Assembly (NCBI RefSeq): GCF_014050225.1
Contig: NZ_JACFXV010000029.1
Span: 61,404 to 125,403, forward strand
DNA length: 64,000 nt
Source of the DNA: Stappia albiluteola
GTDB lineage: Bacteria > Pseudomonadota > Alphaproteobacteria > Rhizobiales > Stappiaceae
Direction of reading: 5' to 3'
Positions 17,605-27,324 of this stretch are shown one piece after another. Within the stretch, counting starts at the first letter, position 1. Every line of letters begins with the position of its first letter. The position numbers were made by a program, and so were the translations under genes. Below the pieces are notes generated by a model. The model was given only the letters and a program-made list of their open reading frames with translations. It searched no databases and was not told where the DNA came from.

Positions 17605-18432
17605 TTGCTGAAGGCTTTCGTGATCAATCTGGATCGCCGGCCGGATCGCCTGGCGCAGGTGAGCGACCTGCTTGGTGCCGCCGGTATTGATTTCGAGAGA
17701 TTTGCCGCTTTTGACGGCGAGGCGGCCCTGGAGAAGGAAGGCTTTCCCGATTTTGCTCCGGGGTGTCTCGGACCTTCGGAGATCGGCGTCTTTTGCAGCC
17801 ACTTCAGCCTGTGGCGACGGCTGCTTGCCTCCGATGAGAGCCATATGGCGATCTTCGAGGACGACATCCTGATTTCCCCGCGCCTTGCCGGCCTGCTCGG
17901 GGACCCGGGCTGGATAGACCCGCGGGCGGAAGTCGTCCGACTGGAGAGTTCACCGAAGCCGGCTCTCCTGGGGCGGCCCGCGCCTGTCGGCACAAGCAGC
18001 CTTCGCGCGGCCAGGCTCAGAAACAGGCAATACGGCTCGGCCGGATATATCCTGTCGCGCGAGGGGGCCGAAAGACTGTGCGGGTCCTATCTATCGACCC
18101 GGATTCAGGTCGATTACCTGCTTTTCGATCCGGAGGCGGCGGGGCGCAATGCACCGCTCCATGTGCTGCAGATCGAACCCGCCCTCGTCATTCAGCGGCA
18201 ATTCGCGGATCCGGCCAAATTCGGCCGGGACAGCGACATCATGTCGGACCGCCTGATACGGGAAGGGCGTCGGGCTGAGGTTCAACGCAAGCGGGATACA
18301 TCTTCCCTGCCGCGCAAGCTCGTCTACGAGGCCGGCGATATCATGCTCATGGCGCGCCGCGTGCCCGGCAATGTCTGGCGCAGGCTGACGGCGCGAGAAG
18401 TGGTGGTTCCCTTCGACGGCACGCTCACGTAA
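17605..18432 (+). CDS. Family 25 glycosyltransferase (LPS biosynthesis type)
   Basis: 275 residues from a TTG at 17605 with GAGG 9 nt upstream, which gives the usual family start (LLKAFVINLDRRPDRLAQV); a TTG at 17560 is the longer alternative with a poor ribosome site. GT25 features: INLDRRPDR at the start, GEIGVFCSHFSLWRRLL-type segment (here PSEIGVFCSHFSLWRRLL), the metal/nucleotide-sugar loop AIFEDDILIS (about 94-104), and YGSAGYILSREGAERLC. Members transfer galactose or glucose onto lipopolysaccharide cores. No other LPS genes adjoin it. Confidence 0.88.
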   Translation: MLKAFVINLDRRPDRLAQVSDLLGAAGIDFERFAAFDGEAALEKEGFPDFAPGCLGPSEIGVFCSHFSLWRRLLASDESHMAIFEDDILISPRLAGLLGDPGWIDPRAEVVRLESSPKPALLGRPAPVGTSSLRAARLRNRQYGSAGYILSREGAERLCGSYLSTRIQVDYLLFDPEAAGRNAPLHVLQIEPALVIQRQFADPAKFGRDSDIMSDRLIREGRRAEVQRKRDTSSLPRKLVYEAGDIMLMARRVPGNVWRRLTAREVVVPFDGTLT

Positions 18433-18457
18433 CTCAAACAGGGCATGCTCTTACGTG
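18426..18457. terminator. Weak symmetrical hairpin between two convergent stops
   Basis: CACGTAA (18426-18432) and TTACGTG (18451-18457) pair across 18 nt; both arms include the stop codons of the GT25 gene and of ychF. A short stem with a long loop, so terminator function is tentative. Confidence 0.35.
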
Positions 18458-19551
18458 TTGAACTTGAAGAGCATCACGTCGCCGTCCTTTACGACGTATT
18501 CCTTGCCTTCGTCGCGCGCCTTGCCGGCTTCCTTGGCCGCCGTTTCGCCTCCCAGCGTCACGAAGTCGTCGTAGGCGATCGTCTGTGCGCGGATGAAGCC
18601 ACGCTCGAAATCCGTGTGGATCACGCCGGCGGCTCCCGGCGCCTTCGTCCCCTTGACTACAGTCCAGGCCCTGGCTTCCTTCGGGCCCGCGGTGAAATAG
18701 GTGATCAGACCCAGGAGTTCGTAGCCGGCGCGGATCAGCCGGTCGAGGCCGGGTTCGTCCAGACCGAGGGATTCCAGGTATTCGGCCTGTTCCGCATCGG
18801 CAAGCTGGGCGATTTCCGCTTCGATCGCGGCAGAAATGACGACGGCGGCAGCCCCTTCGGCTTTGGCCTTTTCGATGACGCGGGTGGAGAGTTCGTTGCC
18901 TGTCGCCGCCGAGGCCTCGTCCACATTGCAGACATAGAGAACCGGCTTTGCCGTCAGCAGGTTGAGGCCGTCGAGGATCTTGCGTTCCTCTGCAGAGTGA
19001 AGTTCCAGCCGGCGGGCGGGCTTGCCGTCCTGAAGCAGGGCAAGCGCGGCTTCCATGATCGGCAGGACGGCCTTGGCCTCCTTGTCGCCGCCGGATGCCT
19101 TCTTGCGCAGCGGCGCGATCCTGCGCTCCAGGCTTTCCATATCAGCGACCATCAACTCGGTCTCGACCGTATCCGCATCGGCGATGGGGTCGATCTTGCC
19201 GTCGACATGGGTGATGTCGTCGTCGGCGAAGCAACGCAGCACATGCGCGATAGCGTCGACTTCGCGAATGTTGGCTAGGAACTGGTTGCCGAGGCCTTCA
19301 CCCTTGGAGGCGCCGCGAACGAGGCCGGCAATGTCGACGAAGGTGAGCCGAGTCGGCACGATATTGGCGCTGCCGGCGACCTTGGCAATCGCGGTCAGGC
19401 GCGGATCAGGCACGGCCACGTCGCCGGTATTGGGTTCGATCGTGCAGAAGGGATAATTGGCGGCCTGCGCAGCGGCCGTGCGCGTCAGGGCATTGAAAAG
19501 AGTGGACTTGCCGACATTCGGCAGGCCAACAATACCGCACTGGAATCCCAT
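18451..19551 (-). CDS. ychF: Redox-responsive ATPase/GTPase YchF (Obg/OLA1 family)
   Basis: 366 residues. P-loop GLPNVGKST at residues 9-17, the switch region with DIAGLVRGASKGEGLGNQFL (about 72-92), and the C-terminal TGS-like domain with FTAGPKEARAWTVVKGTKAPGAAGVIHTDFERGFIRAQ. The family prefers ATP over GTP and binds ribosomes. The ATG directly follows the pth stop (19552), behind AAAGGA, so pth and ychF are co-transcribed, a linkage common in bacteria. Confidence 0.97.
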   Translation of the reverse strand: MGFQCGIVGLPNVGKSTLFNALTRTAAAQAANYPFCTIEPNTGDVAVPDPRLTAIAKVAGSANIVPTRLTFVDIAGLVRGASKGEGLGNQFLANIREVDAIAHVLRCFADDDITHVDGKIDPIADADTVETELMVADMESLERRIAPLRKKASGGDKEAKAVLPIMEAALALLQDGKPARRLELHSAEERKILDGLNLLTAKPVLYVCNVDEASAATGNELSTRVIEKAKAEGAAAVVISAAIEAEIAQLADAEQAEYLESLGLDEPGLDRLIRAGYELLGLITYFTAGPKEARAWTVVKGTKAPGAAGVIHTDFERGFIRAQTIAYDDFVTLGGETAAKEAGKARDEGKEYVVKDGDVMLFKFNT

Positions 19552-20292
19552 TTAGTCCGATCCTTTCGATCCAAATAGCTTTTTGAGCGCATCCGCGAAC
19601 GGACCGCCTGGCTTGGGGCCTTCCACGCCCGTGCCTGCAGGCCGTGTGTCCTGATCGGCCGGCTTGTCCTTCGCCGCCTTCGCAGGGCCGGGCTTGGGCG
19701 TCTTTGCCGCTTTCGGCCGCGCTGGTTCCAGCGCGAGATGCAGGCGATTGGCGAACTGGGCGTCCTGGCCGGAGGCGATCAATCCCGCTTCTGCGGCAAT
19801 CGCATCGAGCATCGGCTCGAGCCAGGCGTTGTCCGCCTTGGCAAAATCGCCCAGCACCCAGTGCGTCACGCGATCCTTCGACCCCGGATGGCCGATGCCG
19901 ATCCTGAGCCGGCGGAAATCCGGGCCGACATGAGCGGAGATTGACCGGATGCCGTTGTGTCCCCCGTGGCCACCGCCCTGTTTCATGCGCAGCTTGCCGG
20001 GGGGCAGGTCAAGTTCGTCATAGATGACGCAGATATCGGCGGGAGCGATCTTGAAGAAGCGCGCGGCCTCGCCGACGGCGCGGCCCGACTCGTTCATGTA
20101 GGTCTGCGGCTTGATCAGCAGCACCTTCTGCCCGTCGAGTATTCCCTCGGAGACCTCCGACTGGAAGCGGGCGCGCCAGGGAGTGAAGGAGGCATGGCGG
20201 CGGAAGATGGCATCCGCCGCCATGAACCCGACATTGTGGCGGTTGCGCTCGTATTTCTGGCCGGGATTGCCAAGGCCGACGATGAGTCGCAT
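19552..20292 (-). CDS. pth: Peptidyl-tRNA hydrolase with a long C-terminal tail
   Basis: 246 residues against about 190 for a minimal Pth. Catalytic core: [25 protein letters not shown] (His and Asp sites), [42 protein letters not shown] and [21 protein letters not shown]. Past about residue 185 comes an Ala/Lys/Pro-rich linker, then [18 protein letters not shown], a short amphipathic end. It recycles peptidyl-tRNA released by stalled ribosomes. It lies 41 nt after rplY and abuts ychF, forming rplY-pth-ychF. The tail is common in alphaproteobacterial homologues and its role is unknown. Confidence 0.96.
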   Translation of the reverse strand: MRLIVGLGNPGQKYERNRHNVGFMAADAIFRRHASFTPWRARFQSEVSEGILDGQKVLLIKPQTYMNESGRAVGEAARFFKIAPADICVIYDELDLPPGKLRMKQGGGHGGHNGIRSISAHVGPDFRRLRIGIGHPGSKDRVTHWVLGDFAKADNAWLEPMLDAIAAEAGLIASGQDAQFANRLHLALEPARPKAAKTPKPGPAKAAKDKPADQDTRPAGTGVEGPKPGGPFADALKKLFGSKGSD

Positions 20293-20333
20293 CGGGTCTC
20301 TTACCGGATGAGCGCAGCCGGAAGGCGTGCGGA

Positions 20334-20957
20334 TTAGTCTTCGCCGTTACCTTCGTCCTCGCCTTCGCCTTCTTCAGCCTCTTCCTTGAGGCCGGCCGGC
20401 GCGGCGATGGTGGCGATGGTAAAGTCGCGATCCGTGATCGTCGGCTTGCAGCCCTTGGGCAGGGCGACCGCCGAGATGTGGATGGAGTCGCCGGCCTGCG
20501 CATTGGCGAGATCGATTTCGATCGCGTCCGGAATGGCGTCGGCGGGAACCGTCATTTCGATCGCATGGCGCACGACGTTCAGGACGCCGCCGCGCTTGAT
20601 GCCCGGGCAGATTTCCTCGTTGAGGAAGTGAACCGGGATTTCGACCGTCAGCGTCGCGCCGGAGGCGACACGCAGGAAGTCGACATGCATCAGGTCGTCG
20701 CGGACCGGATCGAGCTGGTAATCCTTGGCGATGACGCGGTGTGTCTCGCCGTCGACCTCGATCGAGCCGAGATGGGTCATGAAGCCGCCCTTGTGTAGCA
20801 GGACGGTCGTTTCCTTCACCGGAATGGCGATCGGGAGGGCGGGTTTCTTGTCGCCGTAGATCACGGCGGGAATCAGGCCTTCGCGACGAAGCGCACGAGC
20901 GGCCCCCTTGCCCACACGATCACGCGGCGAAGCCTTGAGCTCATAGCCAACAGCCAT
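20334..20957 (-). CDS. rplY: 50S ribosomal protein L25 (general stress protein Ctc form)
   Basis: 207 residues from the ATG at 20957 with AAGGAG upstream; the frame continues much further upstream but without coding character. The L25 domain is at the start ([34 protein letters not shown]), followed by the TL5/Ctc C-terminal domain ([28 protein letters not shown]). The extreme C-terminus is highly acidic ([16 protein letters not shown]). It binds 5S rRNA in the large subunit. First gene of rplY-pth-ychF. Confidence 0.97.
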   Translation of the reverse strand: MAVGYELKASPRDRVGKGAARALRREGLIPAVIYGDKKPALPIAIPVKETTVLLHKGGFMTHLGSIEVDGETHRVIAKDYQLDPVRDDLMHVDFLRVASGATLTVEIPVHFLNEEICPGIKRGGVLNVVRHAIEMTVPADAIPDAIEIDLANAQAGDSIHISAVALPKGCKPTITDRDFTIATIAAPAGLKEEAEEGEGEDEGNGED

Positions 20958-21227
20958 GGCGGTACTCCTTCGGGTGGTGACGTGAAAAAGCCGACGGAAA
21001 AACCGGTAAGTTCCATTGAGCGTACCGGCCCGCCAGCCTGCCCGCGTATCTCCTCCAGGGGTGAGAATACGCGCGGGCGACCTATAGCCGAAGGGTGAGC
21101 AAAGGGCAAGACGCGTTCCCTTTCCCGTCATTACGCCACGCAATTGACACGTCCGCTGGAGCGGGTCACGGTCTGCGCTCGACAGGAACTGCCGCGGTCA
21201 CGAGGCAGGCGAGCGGGAGGATACGAA

Positions 21228-22259
21228 ATGGCTGCGTGGAGAATGCTGGCAGGCCGGCTTGGAAAGGCGTTGCTTCTAACGGCCGCCGTCGCGGTTTCAA
21301 CGGCCGGTGCGGCCTCGGCCGCCGAAAAGATCAAGGTAGGGGCGCTCCGCCTCGCTTCGCATGCGCCGAGCTTCATTGCCTTCGAGCGCGGCTATTTCGC
21401 CGATCAGGGGCTGGATGTCGAGTTCGAATATTTTCAGGCCGCCCAGCCAATGGCCGTTGCGATCGCATCCGGTGACGTGGACTTCGGTATCACCGCTATT
21501 TCAGGCGGACTGATCAATCTCGCCGAAAAGGGCGCTGTGAAGGTCATTGGCGGTGCGTTGAGCGAGGAGGAAGGGATTCCTGGCCAGAAGATCCTTGTTT
21601 CGAAAAAGGCTTACGAGGAGGGGGTGACCGCGCCCTCGTTCCTGAAAGGCCACAGCTTCGGCATCACGCAGACGGGCTCGTCCTTCCACTACATGGCGCA
21701 CAAGATTGCAGAGAAGGAAGGAATTCCAGCATCGGAGATTCCCCTGAAACCTCTGCAGAAGGTAGGTGCGGTCATTGGCGCGTTGAAGAGCGGGCAGATC
21801 GACGCCTGGGCGATCGTGCCCAACATTGCCGAAACGCTGGTGCAGAGCGGCGAGGTGATGGAGATCGGTCAGGTTGCCGATTACATTCCCGGCTACCAGG
21901 TGACGACCGTTTTCACGTCCGCGAAAATTGCCTCCGAAAACAAGGATCTCGTAAAGCGCTTCCTCGCCGCGTTTTCCAAGGGAGCGGCGGACTTCAATGC
22001 AGCACTCGTCGACAAAAGCGCCGGCGAAGACGAAGCAGAGGCGGTGCTGCAGCTGATTCATAAATACGTCAGCGCCGACCAGCCCTTCGAGAAGGTGGCG
22101 CCGGCCATTCGCAGCGGAGCCATGCGCATCAATGGCGATGCCGCGCTGAACCTCGAAAGCGTGAAGGACCAGCTTGCCTGGTTCCAATCCGAAAAGATGG
22201 TCTCCGACACCATCACGATCGATATGCTGGTCGATCCGAGTTTCGTCGAAACCTATTGA
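21228..22259 (+). CDS. ABC importer substrate-binding protein (NrtA/SsuA/ThiY type)
   Basis: 343 residues from the ATG at 21228 with GGGAGGA upstream. A signal peptide of about 31 residues (LLLTAAVAVSTAGAASAAEKIKVG) sends it to the periplasm. The two-lobed SBP fold of the nitrate/sulfonate/taurine/thiamin-precursor group is indicated by SFIAFERGYFADQGLDVEFEYFQAAQPMAVAIASGDVDFGITAISGGLINLA. First gene of a binding protein-ATPase-permease operon. The ligand cannot be read from the sequence; no metabolic gene for sulfonates, nitrate or pyrimidine salvage is attached. Confidence 0.92.
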   Translation: MAAWRMLAGRLGKALLLTAAVAVSTAGAASAAEKIKVGALRLASHAPSFIAFERGYFADQGLDVEFEYFQAAQPMAVAIASGDVDFGITAISGGLINLAEKGAVKVIGGALSEEEGIPGQKILVSKKAYEEGVTAPSFLKGHSFGITQTGSSFHYMAHKIAEKEGIPASEIPLKPLQKVGAVIGALKSGQIDAWAIVPNIAETLVQSGEVMEIGQVADYIPGYQVTTVFTSAKIASENKDLVKRFLAAFSKGAADFNAALVDKSAGEDEAEAVLQLIHKYVSADQPFEKVAPAIRSGAMRINGDAALNLESVKDQLAWFQSEKMVSDTITIDMLVDPSFVETY

Positions 22260-22305
22260 TGGGAAGGAGCGGGGCGGGAGGTGCCCGCCTCGCGCTTTGA
22301 GGTTC

Positions 22306-23076
22306 ATGGATCTGATTCTGCGGGGCGTCAGCCACGGCTACGATCGAACGGAGGTCCTCGCCGATATCTCCATCGAGATAGCCGCGAAGGAAATCGTCTG
22401 CATCATCGGCCCTTCCGGATGCGGAAAATCGACGCTGTTGCGGCTGATCGGCGGCCTGGAGCACCCGAAGGCGGGTGAGGTGCTGATGCGGGGCGAGCCG
22501 CCGTCTGGCTCGCTCAACCCTCTCACCTATGTGTTTCAGGATTTCGCCTTGCTGCCCTGGCGCAGCGTGGAGGGCAATATCAGCCTCGCGCTGGAGGACC
22601 ACCGGCTTTCGGCCGCCGAGCGTTCGGCGATCATCGACGATGTGCTTCGCCGCACCAAATTGACCGACTTTCGCAAGGCGCTGCCGCGCCAGCTTTCCGG
22701 AGGCATGAAGCAGCGGGTCGCAATCGCGCGTGCCCTGAGCGTTCGGCCCGCAGTCATGTTGATGGACGAGCCGCTGTCCGCTCTCGACAGCCAGACGCGC
22801 GAACTGCTGATGGACGACCTCATCGACCTGTGGCAGCGGGAAGCGTTCACCGCCTGCTATGTCACCCACAATCTGGCCGAGGCCGTGCGCCTCGGTCACC
22901 GTATCGTCGTCATGTCGCGTCGACCCGGCCGGATCCGCGAGGTGGTGGAGATCGATGTGCCGCTGGGCGAGCGCATGCGGAACTTGGCGCTTATGGAAGA
23001 GCGCCAGCGGCATTTGTGGGAGTTGATGCGTGAGGAAGCGCTAGCGGCGGATCGGGAGCTTGCCGATGTCGGCTGA
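22306..23076 (+). CDS. ABC importer ATP-binding protein (SsuB/TauB type)
   Basis: 256 residues from the ATG at 22306 (TTTGAGG upstream), 46 nt after the binding-protein gene. Walker A is in IIGPSGCGKSTLLRLIGGL (about 35-53), Q-loop YVFQDFALLPWRSVEGN, signature QLSGGMKQRVAIARAL, Walker B VMLMDEPLSALDSQTRE and the switch HNLAEAVRLGHRIVVMSRRPGRI. These are the hallmarks of the SsuB/TauB/NrtD ATPases that pair with the adjacent permease. It overlaps the permease gene by 11 nt. Confidence 0.94.
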   Translation: MDLILRGVSHGYDRTEVLADISIEIAAKEIVCIIGPSGCGKSTLLRLIGGLEHPKAGEVLMRGEPPSGSLNPLTYVFQDFALLPWRSVEGNISLALEDHRLSAAERSAIIDDVLRRTKLTDFRKALPRQLSGGMKQRVAIARALSVRPAVMLMDEPLSALDSQTRELLMDDLIDLWQREAFTACYVTHNLAEAVRLGHRIVVMSRRPGRIREVVEIDVPLGERMRNLALMEERQRHLWELMREEALAADRELADVG

Positions 23077-23902
23077 TGTGGAAGCAGGCTCGTTCGGCCG
23101 GCCACCGGAAATGGAGACAGTCCGGCCGGTTCCCTATCGCGGCGGCGGCTTTCGCCCGCGTCCGGTCCGCTTTGTCGCGCCGCTCGTCTTCGCGGTCCTG
23201 ATCGTGCTGTGGGAGATGGGGTCGCGCAGCGGGCTGATCAGCAGTCTCGTCCTGCCAGCGCCATCCGAGGCGTTCGAGGCATTTCGCTATCTCGCCGAGA
23301 GCGGGCTCCTATGGCAGCATCTGAGTGCGTCCCTTTATCGATTGATTTTAGGATGGACTTTCGGGTCGCTGCTGGGGATGGCGGTCGGCATGTCGATCGG
23401 CCTTTTTTCGCTCGCGCGGGCCGGTCTCCTGCCGCTCGTTTCCGCGCTCTTTCCGATTCCGAAAATCGCGCTCTTGCCTCTTTTCGTCATCTGGTTCGGC
23501 ATCGGCGAAGGGTCGAAGGTTGCGACCATTCTTTTCGGCACCTTTTTTCCAACCGTGATTGCGACCTACGGCGGCGTGGACAACGTGGATCGGGCCCTCA
23601 TCCGCATGGGCCAGTCGTTTGGCCTGTCTTGGTGGTCGATCCTGCGGAAGATCATCATTCCCGGCGCCTTGCCGGCGATACTCTCCGGCTGTCGGATATC
23701 CGCGTCGATTGCCATCATCCTGCTCGTTGCGGCCGAGATGATCGGGGCCGAGTATGGCGTCGGCGCCTATATCCTCACGGCCGGAAGTCTGATGGCGACC
23801 GATCAGCTCATCGCCGGCGTCGCGCTTCTTTCGGCAATGGGCCTGGCAGTGGGCTGGCTGATCGGGCGTGCCGAAGCTGTGCTGCTTCGCTGGCGCGGAT
23901 AG
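23066..23902 (+). CDS. ABC importer permease (SsuC/TauC type)
   Basis: 278 residues from the ATG at 23066, which lies inside the end of the ATPase gene. Around six hydrophobic helices begin at about 31 (FVAPLVFAVLIVLWEMG). The BPD-type inner-membrane coupling loop appears as GQSFGLSWWSILRKIIIPGALPAILSGCRIS, whose EAA-like pattern fits the partner ATPase. With the two previous genes it makes a complete importer; substrate unknown. Confidence 0.93.
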   Translation: MSADVEAGSFGRPPEMETVRPVPYRGGGFRPRPVRFVAPLVFAVLIVLWEMGSRSGLISSLVLPAPSEAFEAFRYLAESGLLWQHLSASLYRLILGWTFGSLLGMAVGMSIGLFSLARAGLLPLVSALFPIPKIALLPLFVIWFGIGEGSKVATILFGTFFPTVIATYGGVDNVDRALIRMGQSFGLSWWSILRKIIIPGALPAILSGCRISASIAIILLVAAEMIGAEYGVGAYILTAGSLMATDQLIAGVALLSAMGLAVGWLIGRAEAVLLRWRG

Positions 23903-24226
23903 CATTGCCTCACGGCGTCGTGACTTAGGGTTGATATTAAATGATCTGGCCGCCCCCATGGTGCCGGCATTGAGCTGTCACGCGACCGCAGCGAATTTCG
24001 ATCTATCGATCAACAGACTGATTTTACTGAATATTTCTATGATGTGCAGCGTGCGAACGGCGCTTTGCACGAATTTGCATTGGTTACGTCCTGTGCCGTA
24101 CCGCTACCGCCGATGTTGCCATTTGGTGATTGTTGCGAGGCCCGGCAATTGCGATCTGGTGGGCGCTTAAAGACTACGAAATGAGTTGCGGATAGCCATT
24201 GGTCCAGGAATTGCGGGACAGATTTT
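23903..24226. other. Intergenic region before the c-di-GMP phosphodiesterase gene
   Basis: 324 nt, distinctly more AT-rich than its surroundings in the middle (23996-24050). I see no gene and no strong hairpin. It presumably contains the terminator of the importer operon and the promoter of the EAL gene. Confidence 0.4.
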
Positions 24227-25900
24227 ATGAAGCGCGGAATATTGTTGGTTGTGTTGATCTGCCTTGCGGCGCTGGGCAGTTTAGGTGGTACGCACTTCCT
24301 GTATGCCAGATTTATCGACGCATGGAACGACAAGCAGGTCGGCGAGCTTACACAGCGTGCGATAACCCGCGCGGAACTGGCTGTCGATCAGGCCGTCATC
24401 ACCTTGGGCGATCTACTTGCCGAGGGTCATTTTTCCTGCGATCCGGCATCTCTATCCATTATCCGCCGGGCCGTTTTTTCCACCGGTGCAATCAAGAATA
24501 TCGTCGTTGCGGACCATCGCGGTTCGTGCCAGGCATTCGACCATGCCGGATTCAGCGACATCAGCGAGGTGCTCAGCGCTCCGCGCCTTGTATCGCGCAA
24601 TCCGCGGATCAGCCTGTTCGAAACCCGGCAGGACGGAAAACCCGGCCTTGGCGTTTCCTGGAGTTTCGAGGAAGGCGCCGAAGCCGCTGCCATCCTTGTT
24701 ACGGATAGTCTGCTTTTCGACATCCTGCCGGCCGAGCTGCGCGACTTCGGTGAGGTGACCCTTCTTCTGGAGGGCCATCGGCAGGTCGCCTCCTACCGGC
24801 CGGAAATCAGTTCGATCGGCGGGCGGCGCGAGTTCGACGATATACGGCAGGCCCGCTCTCCACGCTATCCCTTGATATCGGTTCTGGGTCTTGACCGGAA
24901 TGTGCTTGCGGCCTGGAACCAGGACGTTCCGATCTTCGTCGACATTGTCGCCATTGCCTTTGCGGCGGTGTTGGGTGCGGTAATGGGCCACTTGCTGATG
25001 CGTCCGCAATCAGCTGAGGCCGAGTTGCGCAAGGCCTTGCGGTTGGGCGAGATCCGTCCCTATTTCCAGCCGATCATCTCGCTGGGCTCAAACGAGATCG
25101 TCGGCTGCGAGTTGCTGGCCCGGTGGATCAAGCGCGACGGCACCATGGTCTCACCCGCCCAATTCATTCCGCTTGCCGAATCGAGCGGCCTTATCGACGG
25201 CGTTCTTGAAGCGGTAATCTGCGGTGCCGGTCCTCAACTGACGGAAATGCTCGCCGAAAGGCCCAACCTCAAGCTCAGCTTCAACGTCACGCCGGAGCAG
25301 TTCCTCGGGGCGGCATTCGTCACGCGACTTTGCGAGCTGGTTCATCGTGCCGGACTTGCCCGGGCACGCCTTGTCGTGGAAGTCACGGAGCGCCAGCAAA
25401 TTACCGATTTCGCCCGTGCGCGCCAGGTGACATCGGAACTGCGCGAGCATGGAATCACCGTGGCGATCGACGACGCAGGCACCGGTCACAATGGCCTCTC
25501 TTCCCTGCAGACGCTGGGCGCAGCCTATGTGAAGATCGACAAGCTATTCGTGGATGCGGTCGCCACGGACCATAGGACGCGCACGCTCGTTGAAATGTTT
25601 GTCACCGTCGCACGCGAATTCGGCATGATGACGGTGGCCGAAGGCATTGAGCAGGCCGAACAGTTGGCGGTGCTCAAGGCCCTGGGCGTTCAGGAAGGTC
25701 AGGGTTTTCTGTTCTCCAAACCGTTGCCCGTTGAGGACTTCATCGACCTGCTGCGAAAGAGCAATCGCGGCGGCAAGATCGTTTCGCTCGACGGGCCTCG
25801 TCCGCTTGGTTCGTCGCCGTCTGGTCAAAGCCTGGTCCGAAGCCCGGATTCCCGCCCGCTTGGCGCTCCGGAGGGGCCACATATCAAGTGCTGCAGTTGA
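24227..25900 (+). CDS. CSS-motif / EAL domain c-di-GMP phosphodiesterase
   Basis: 557 residues. A membrane helix at about 5-25, a periplasmic sensor to about 240, a second helix at about 243-265, then an EAL domain to about 525. The sensor has just two clearly placed cysteines, C71 (HFSCDP) and C101 (HRGSCQAF), in the pattern of the CSS-motif sensors that respond to periplasmic disulfide state. The EAL site is ELL at 294-296, with FNVTPEQF, EVTERQQ, DDAGTG (415), KIDKLF and AEGIE (472), so all metal and general-base residues are kept and activity is likely. There is no GGDEF domain, so it should only degrade c-di-GMP. The C-terminal 30 residues are unstructured. Confidence 0.92.
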   Translation: MKRGILLVVLICLAALGSLGGTHFLYARFIDAWNDKQVGELTQRAITRAELAVDQAVITLGDLLAEGHFSCDPASLSIIRRAVFSTGAIKNIVVADHRGSCQAFDHAGFSDISEVLSAPRLVSRNPRISLFETRQDGKPGLGVSWSFEEGAEAAAILVTDSLLFDILPAELRDFGEVTLLLEGHRQVASYRPEISSIGGRREFDDIRQARSPRYPLISVLGLDRNVLAAWNQDVPIFVDIVAIAFAAVLGAVMGHLLMRPQSAEAELRKALRLGEIRPYFQPIISLGSNEIVGCELLARWIKRDGTMVSPAQFIPLAESSGLIDGVLEAVICGAGPQLTEMLAERPNLKLSFNVTPEQFLGAAFVTRLCELVHRAGLARARLVVEVTERQQITDFARARQVTSELREHGITVAIDDAGTGHNGLSSLQTLGAAYVKIDKLFVDAVATDHRTRTLVEMFVTVAREFGMMTVAEGIEQAEQLAVLKALGVQEGQGFLFSKPLPVEDFIDLLRKSNRGGKIVSLDGPRPLGSSPSGQSLVRSPDSRPLGAPEGPHIKCCS

Positions 25901-25921
25901 CCGATCCATTGCTGCTACATG

Positions 25922-25960
25922 CAAAAAAAGGCCCGCAGGAATGTTCCTGCGGGCTTTTTC
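25922..25960. terminator. Bidirectional Rho-independent terminator (EAL gene / prs)
   Basis: Arms GCCCGCAGGAA (25931-25941) and TTCCTGCGGGC (25944-25954) with a 2-nt loop, an A-run on the left (25923-25929) and a T-run on the right (25955-25959). It serves both convergent transcripts. Confidence 0.92.
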
Positions 25961-25994
25961 ATCCGTATATCCGGCAGCTGGCCACCTGCCGATA

Positions 25995-26927
25995 TCAGTT
26001 GAAGAGGCTTGAAACCGATTTTTCCAATGCGGTCCGGTTAATTGCTTCGCCCATCAGGGGCGCAATCGAGATCGTGCGGATATTCGGAGCGGCGAGTACG
26101 GCGGCCGTCGGTTCGATGGAATTGGTTATGACCAGTTCCTTGAGCTTCGACGCGGAAACGCGGGCAACGGCCCCGCCCGAGAGAACGCCGTGGGTGATAT
26201 AGGCGGTCACCGATTTTGCGCCCTTGTTCAGCAGCGCTTCCGCTGCGTTGCAAAGTGTGCCGCCCGAATCAACGATGTCGTCGACCAGGATGCAGTCGCG
26301 GCCGGAGACGTCGCCGATGATGTTCATCACTTCGGATTCGCCAGGGCGTTCGCGCCGCTTGTCGACGATGGCGAGCGGAGCGTCGATGCGCTTGGCAAGT
26401 GCGCGCGCGCGCACCACGCCACCGACATCGGGCGAAACCACCATCGCCGTACCTTGCTCGTAGCGCTCCTTGATGTCGCGTGTCATCACCGGCGCGGCAT
26501 AGAGGTTGTCCGTCGGTATATCGAAGAAGCCCTGGATCTGGCCGGCATGGAGATCGAGCGTAAGGACGCGGTCGGCGCCGGCATGGGTGATCAGGTTGGC
26601 GACCAGCTTGGCGGAGATCGGTGTGCGCGGGCCGGGCTTGCGATCCTGCCGGGCATAGCCGAAATAGGGAATCACGGCTGTGATGCGGCGCGCGGAGGAG
26701 CGGCGCAGCGCATCGATCAGGATCAGCAGTTCCATCAGGTGATCGTTTGCCGGATAGCTGGTCGACTGCAGGACGAACACATCCTCGCCGCGCACATTTT
26801 CCTGAATCTCGATGAAGATTTCCTGGTCGGCGAAGCGACGAACCTGGCAGCTTGCCAGGGGTACGTCGAGATAGGCCGAGATTTCCTCGGCAAGGGCGCG
26901 GTTAGAGTTGCCTGCGACGATCTTCAT
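25995..26927 (-). CDS. prs: Ribose-phosphate pyrophosphokinase (PRPP synthase)
   Basis: 310 residues from the ATG at 26927, the usual length; a TTG three codons earlier is closer to the AAAGGA site. Class I PRPP synthetase motifs: [20 protein letters not shown], the ATP loop [42 protein letters not shown], and the PRPP/ribose-5-phosphate loop [14 protein letters not shown]. It makes PRPP from ribose 5-phosphate and ATP for nucleotide, His and Trp synthesis and for Apt-type salvage. Monocistronic by position, with a shared terminator after it. Confidence 0.97.
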   Translation of the reverse strand: MKIVAGNSNRALAEEISAYLDVPLASCQVRRFADQEIFIEIQENVRGEDVFVLQSTSYPANDHLMELLILIDALRRSSARRITAVIPYFGYARQDRKPGPRTPISAKLVANLITHAGADRVLTLDLHAGQIQGFFDIPTDNLYAAPVMTRDIKERYEQGTAMVVSPDVGGVVRARALAKRIDAPLAIVDKRRERPGESEVMNIIGDVSGRDCILVDDIVDSGGTLCNAAEALLNKGAKSVTAYITHGVLSGGAVARVSASKLKELVITNSIEPTAAVLAAPNIRTISIAPLMGEAINRTALEKSVSSLFN

Positions 26928-27324
26928 AGCCCGCAAGTCCTTTATGTGAGATGCCGAAGCTCTTTGCGCCCTCGGCAGCGGTACGACAGGGACACAGTCT
27001 CATTATTGCCGTTCGGTTCGCGCCGCGGGACCGATTCCCCGGCCTGGCCGATCGGACGTCTCGTTTTCATGCCTGCCGAGGTCTATCCGCCGCGGAAAAT
27101 CCGCTCCGCCATCGGGAAACCATTGCCGGCCTGCCTCGCCCACCCCCGGCGGGCGGCGGCGTTTTAGCAACCGAACCGCGAGCCGACAACCAATCAGATG
27201 CGTTTCGGAGTGTTTTTTGCGAATTGAAGCTGTTTCAACGCCGACAAGGTGAATTCGGGCAACGCTCCAGCGGTTTGGCTTAAACGGCTTCATCGTCGGC
27301 CGACCGTTGAAACGGAAGGCGGTG
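26928..27324. other. Gap between prs and the lipoprotein gene
   Basis: 397 nt upstream of prs and downstream of the lipoprotein gene, both leftward. A short AT-rich patch lies at 27207-27240. I see no gene, tRNA or strong hairpin. Confidence 0.4.

Noticed and set aside
26951..27283. Frames on both strands within the prs-lipoprotein gap
   Set aside because: No ribosome sites, and the sequence changes reading character repeatedly; looks non-coding.
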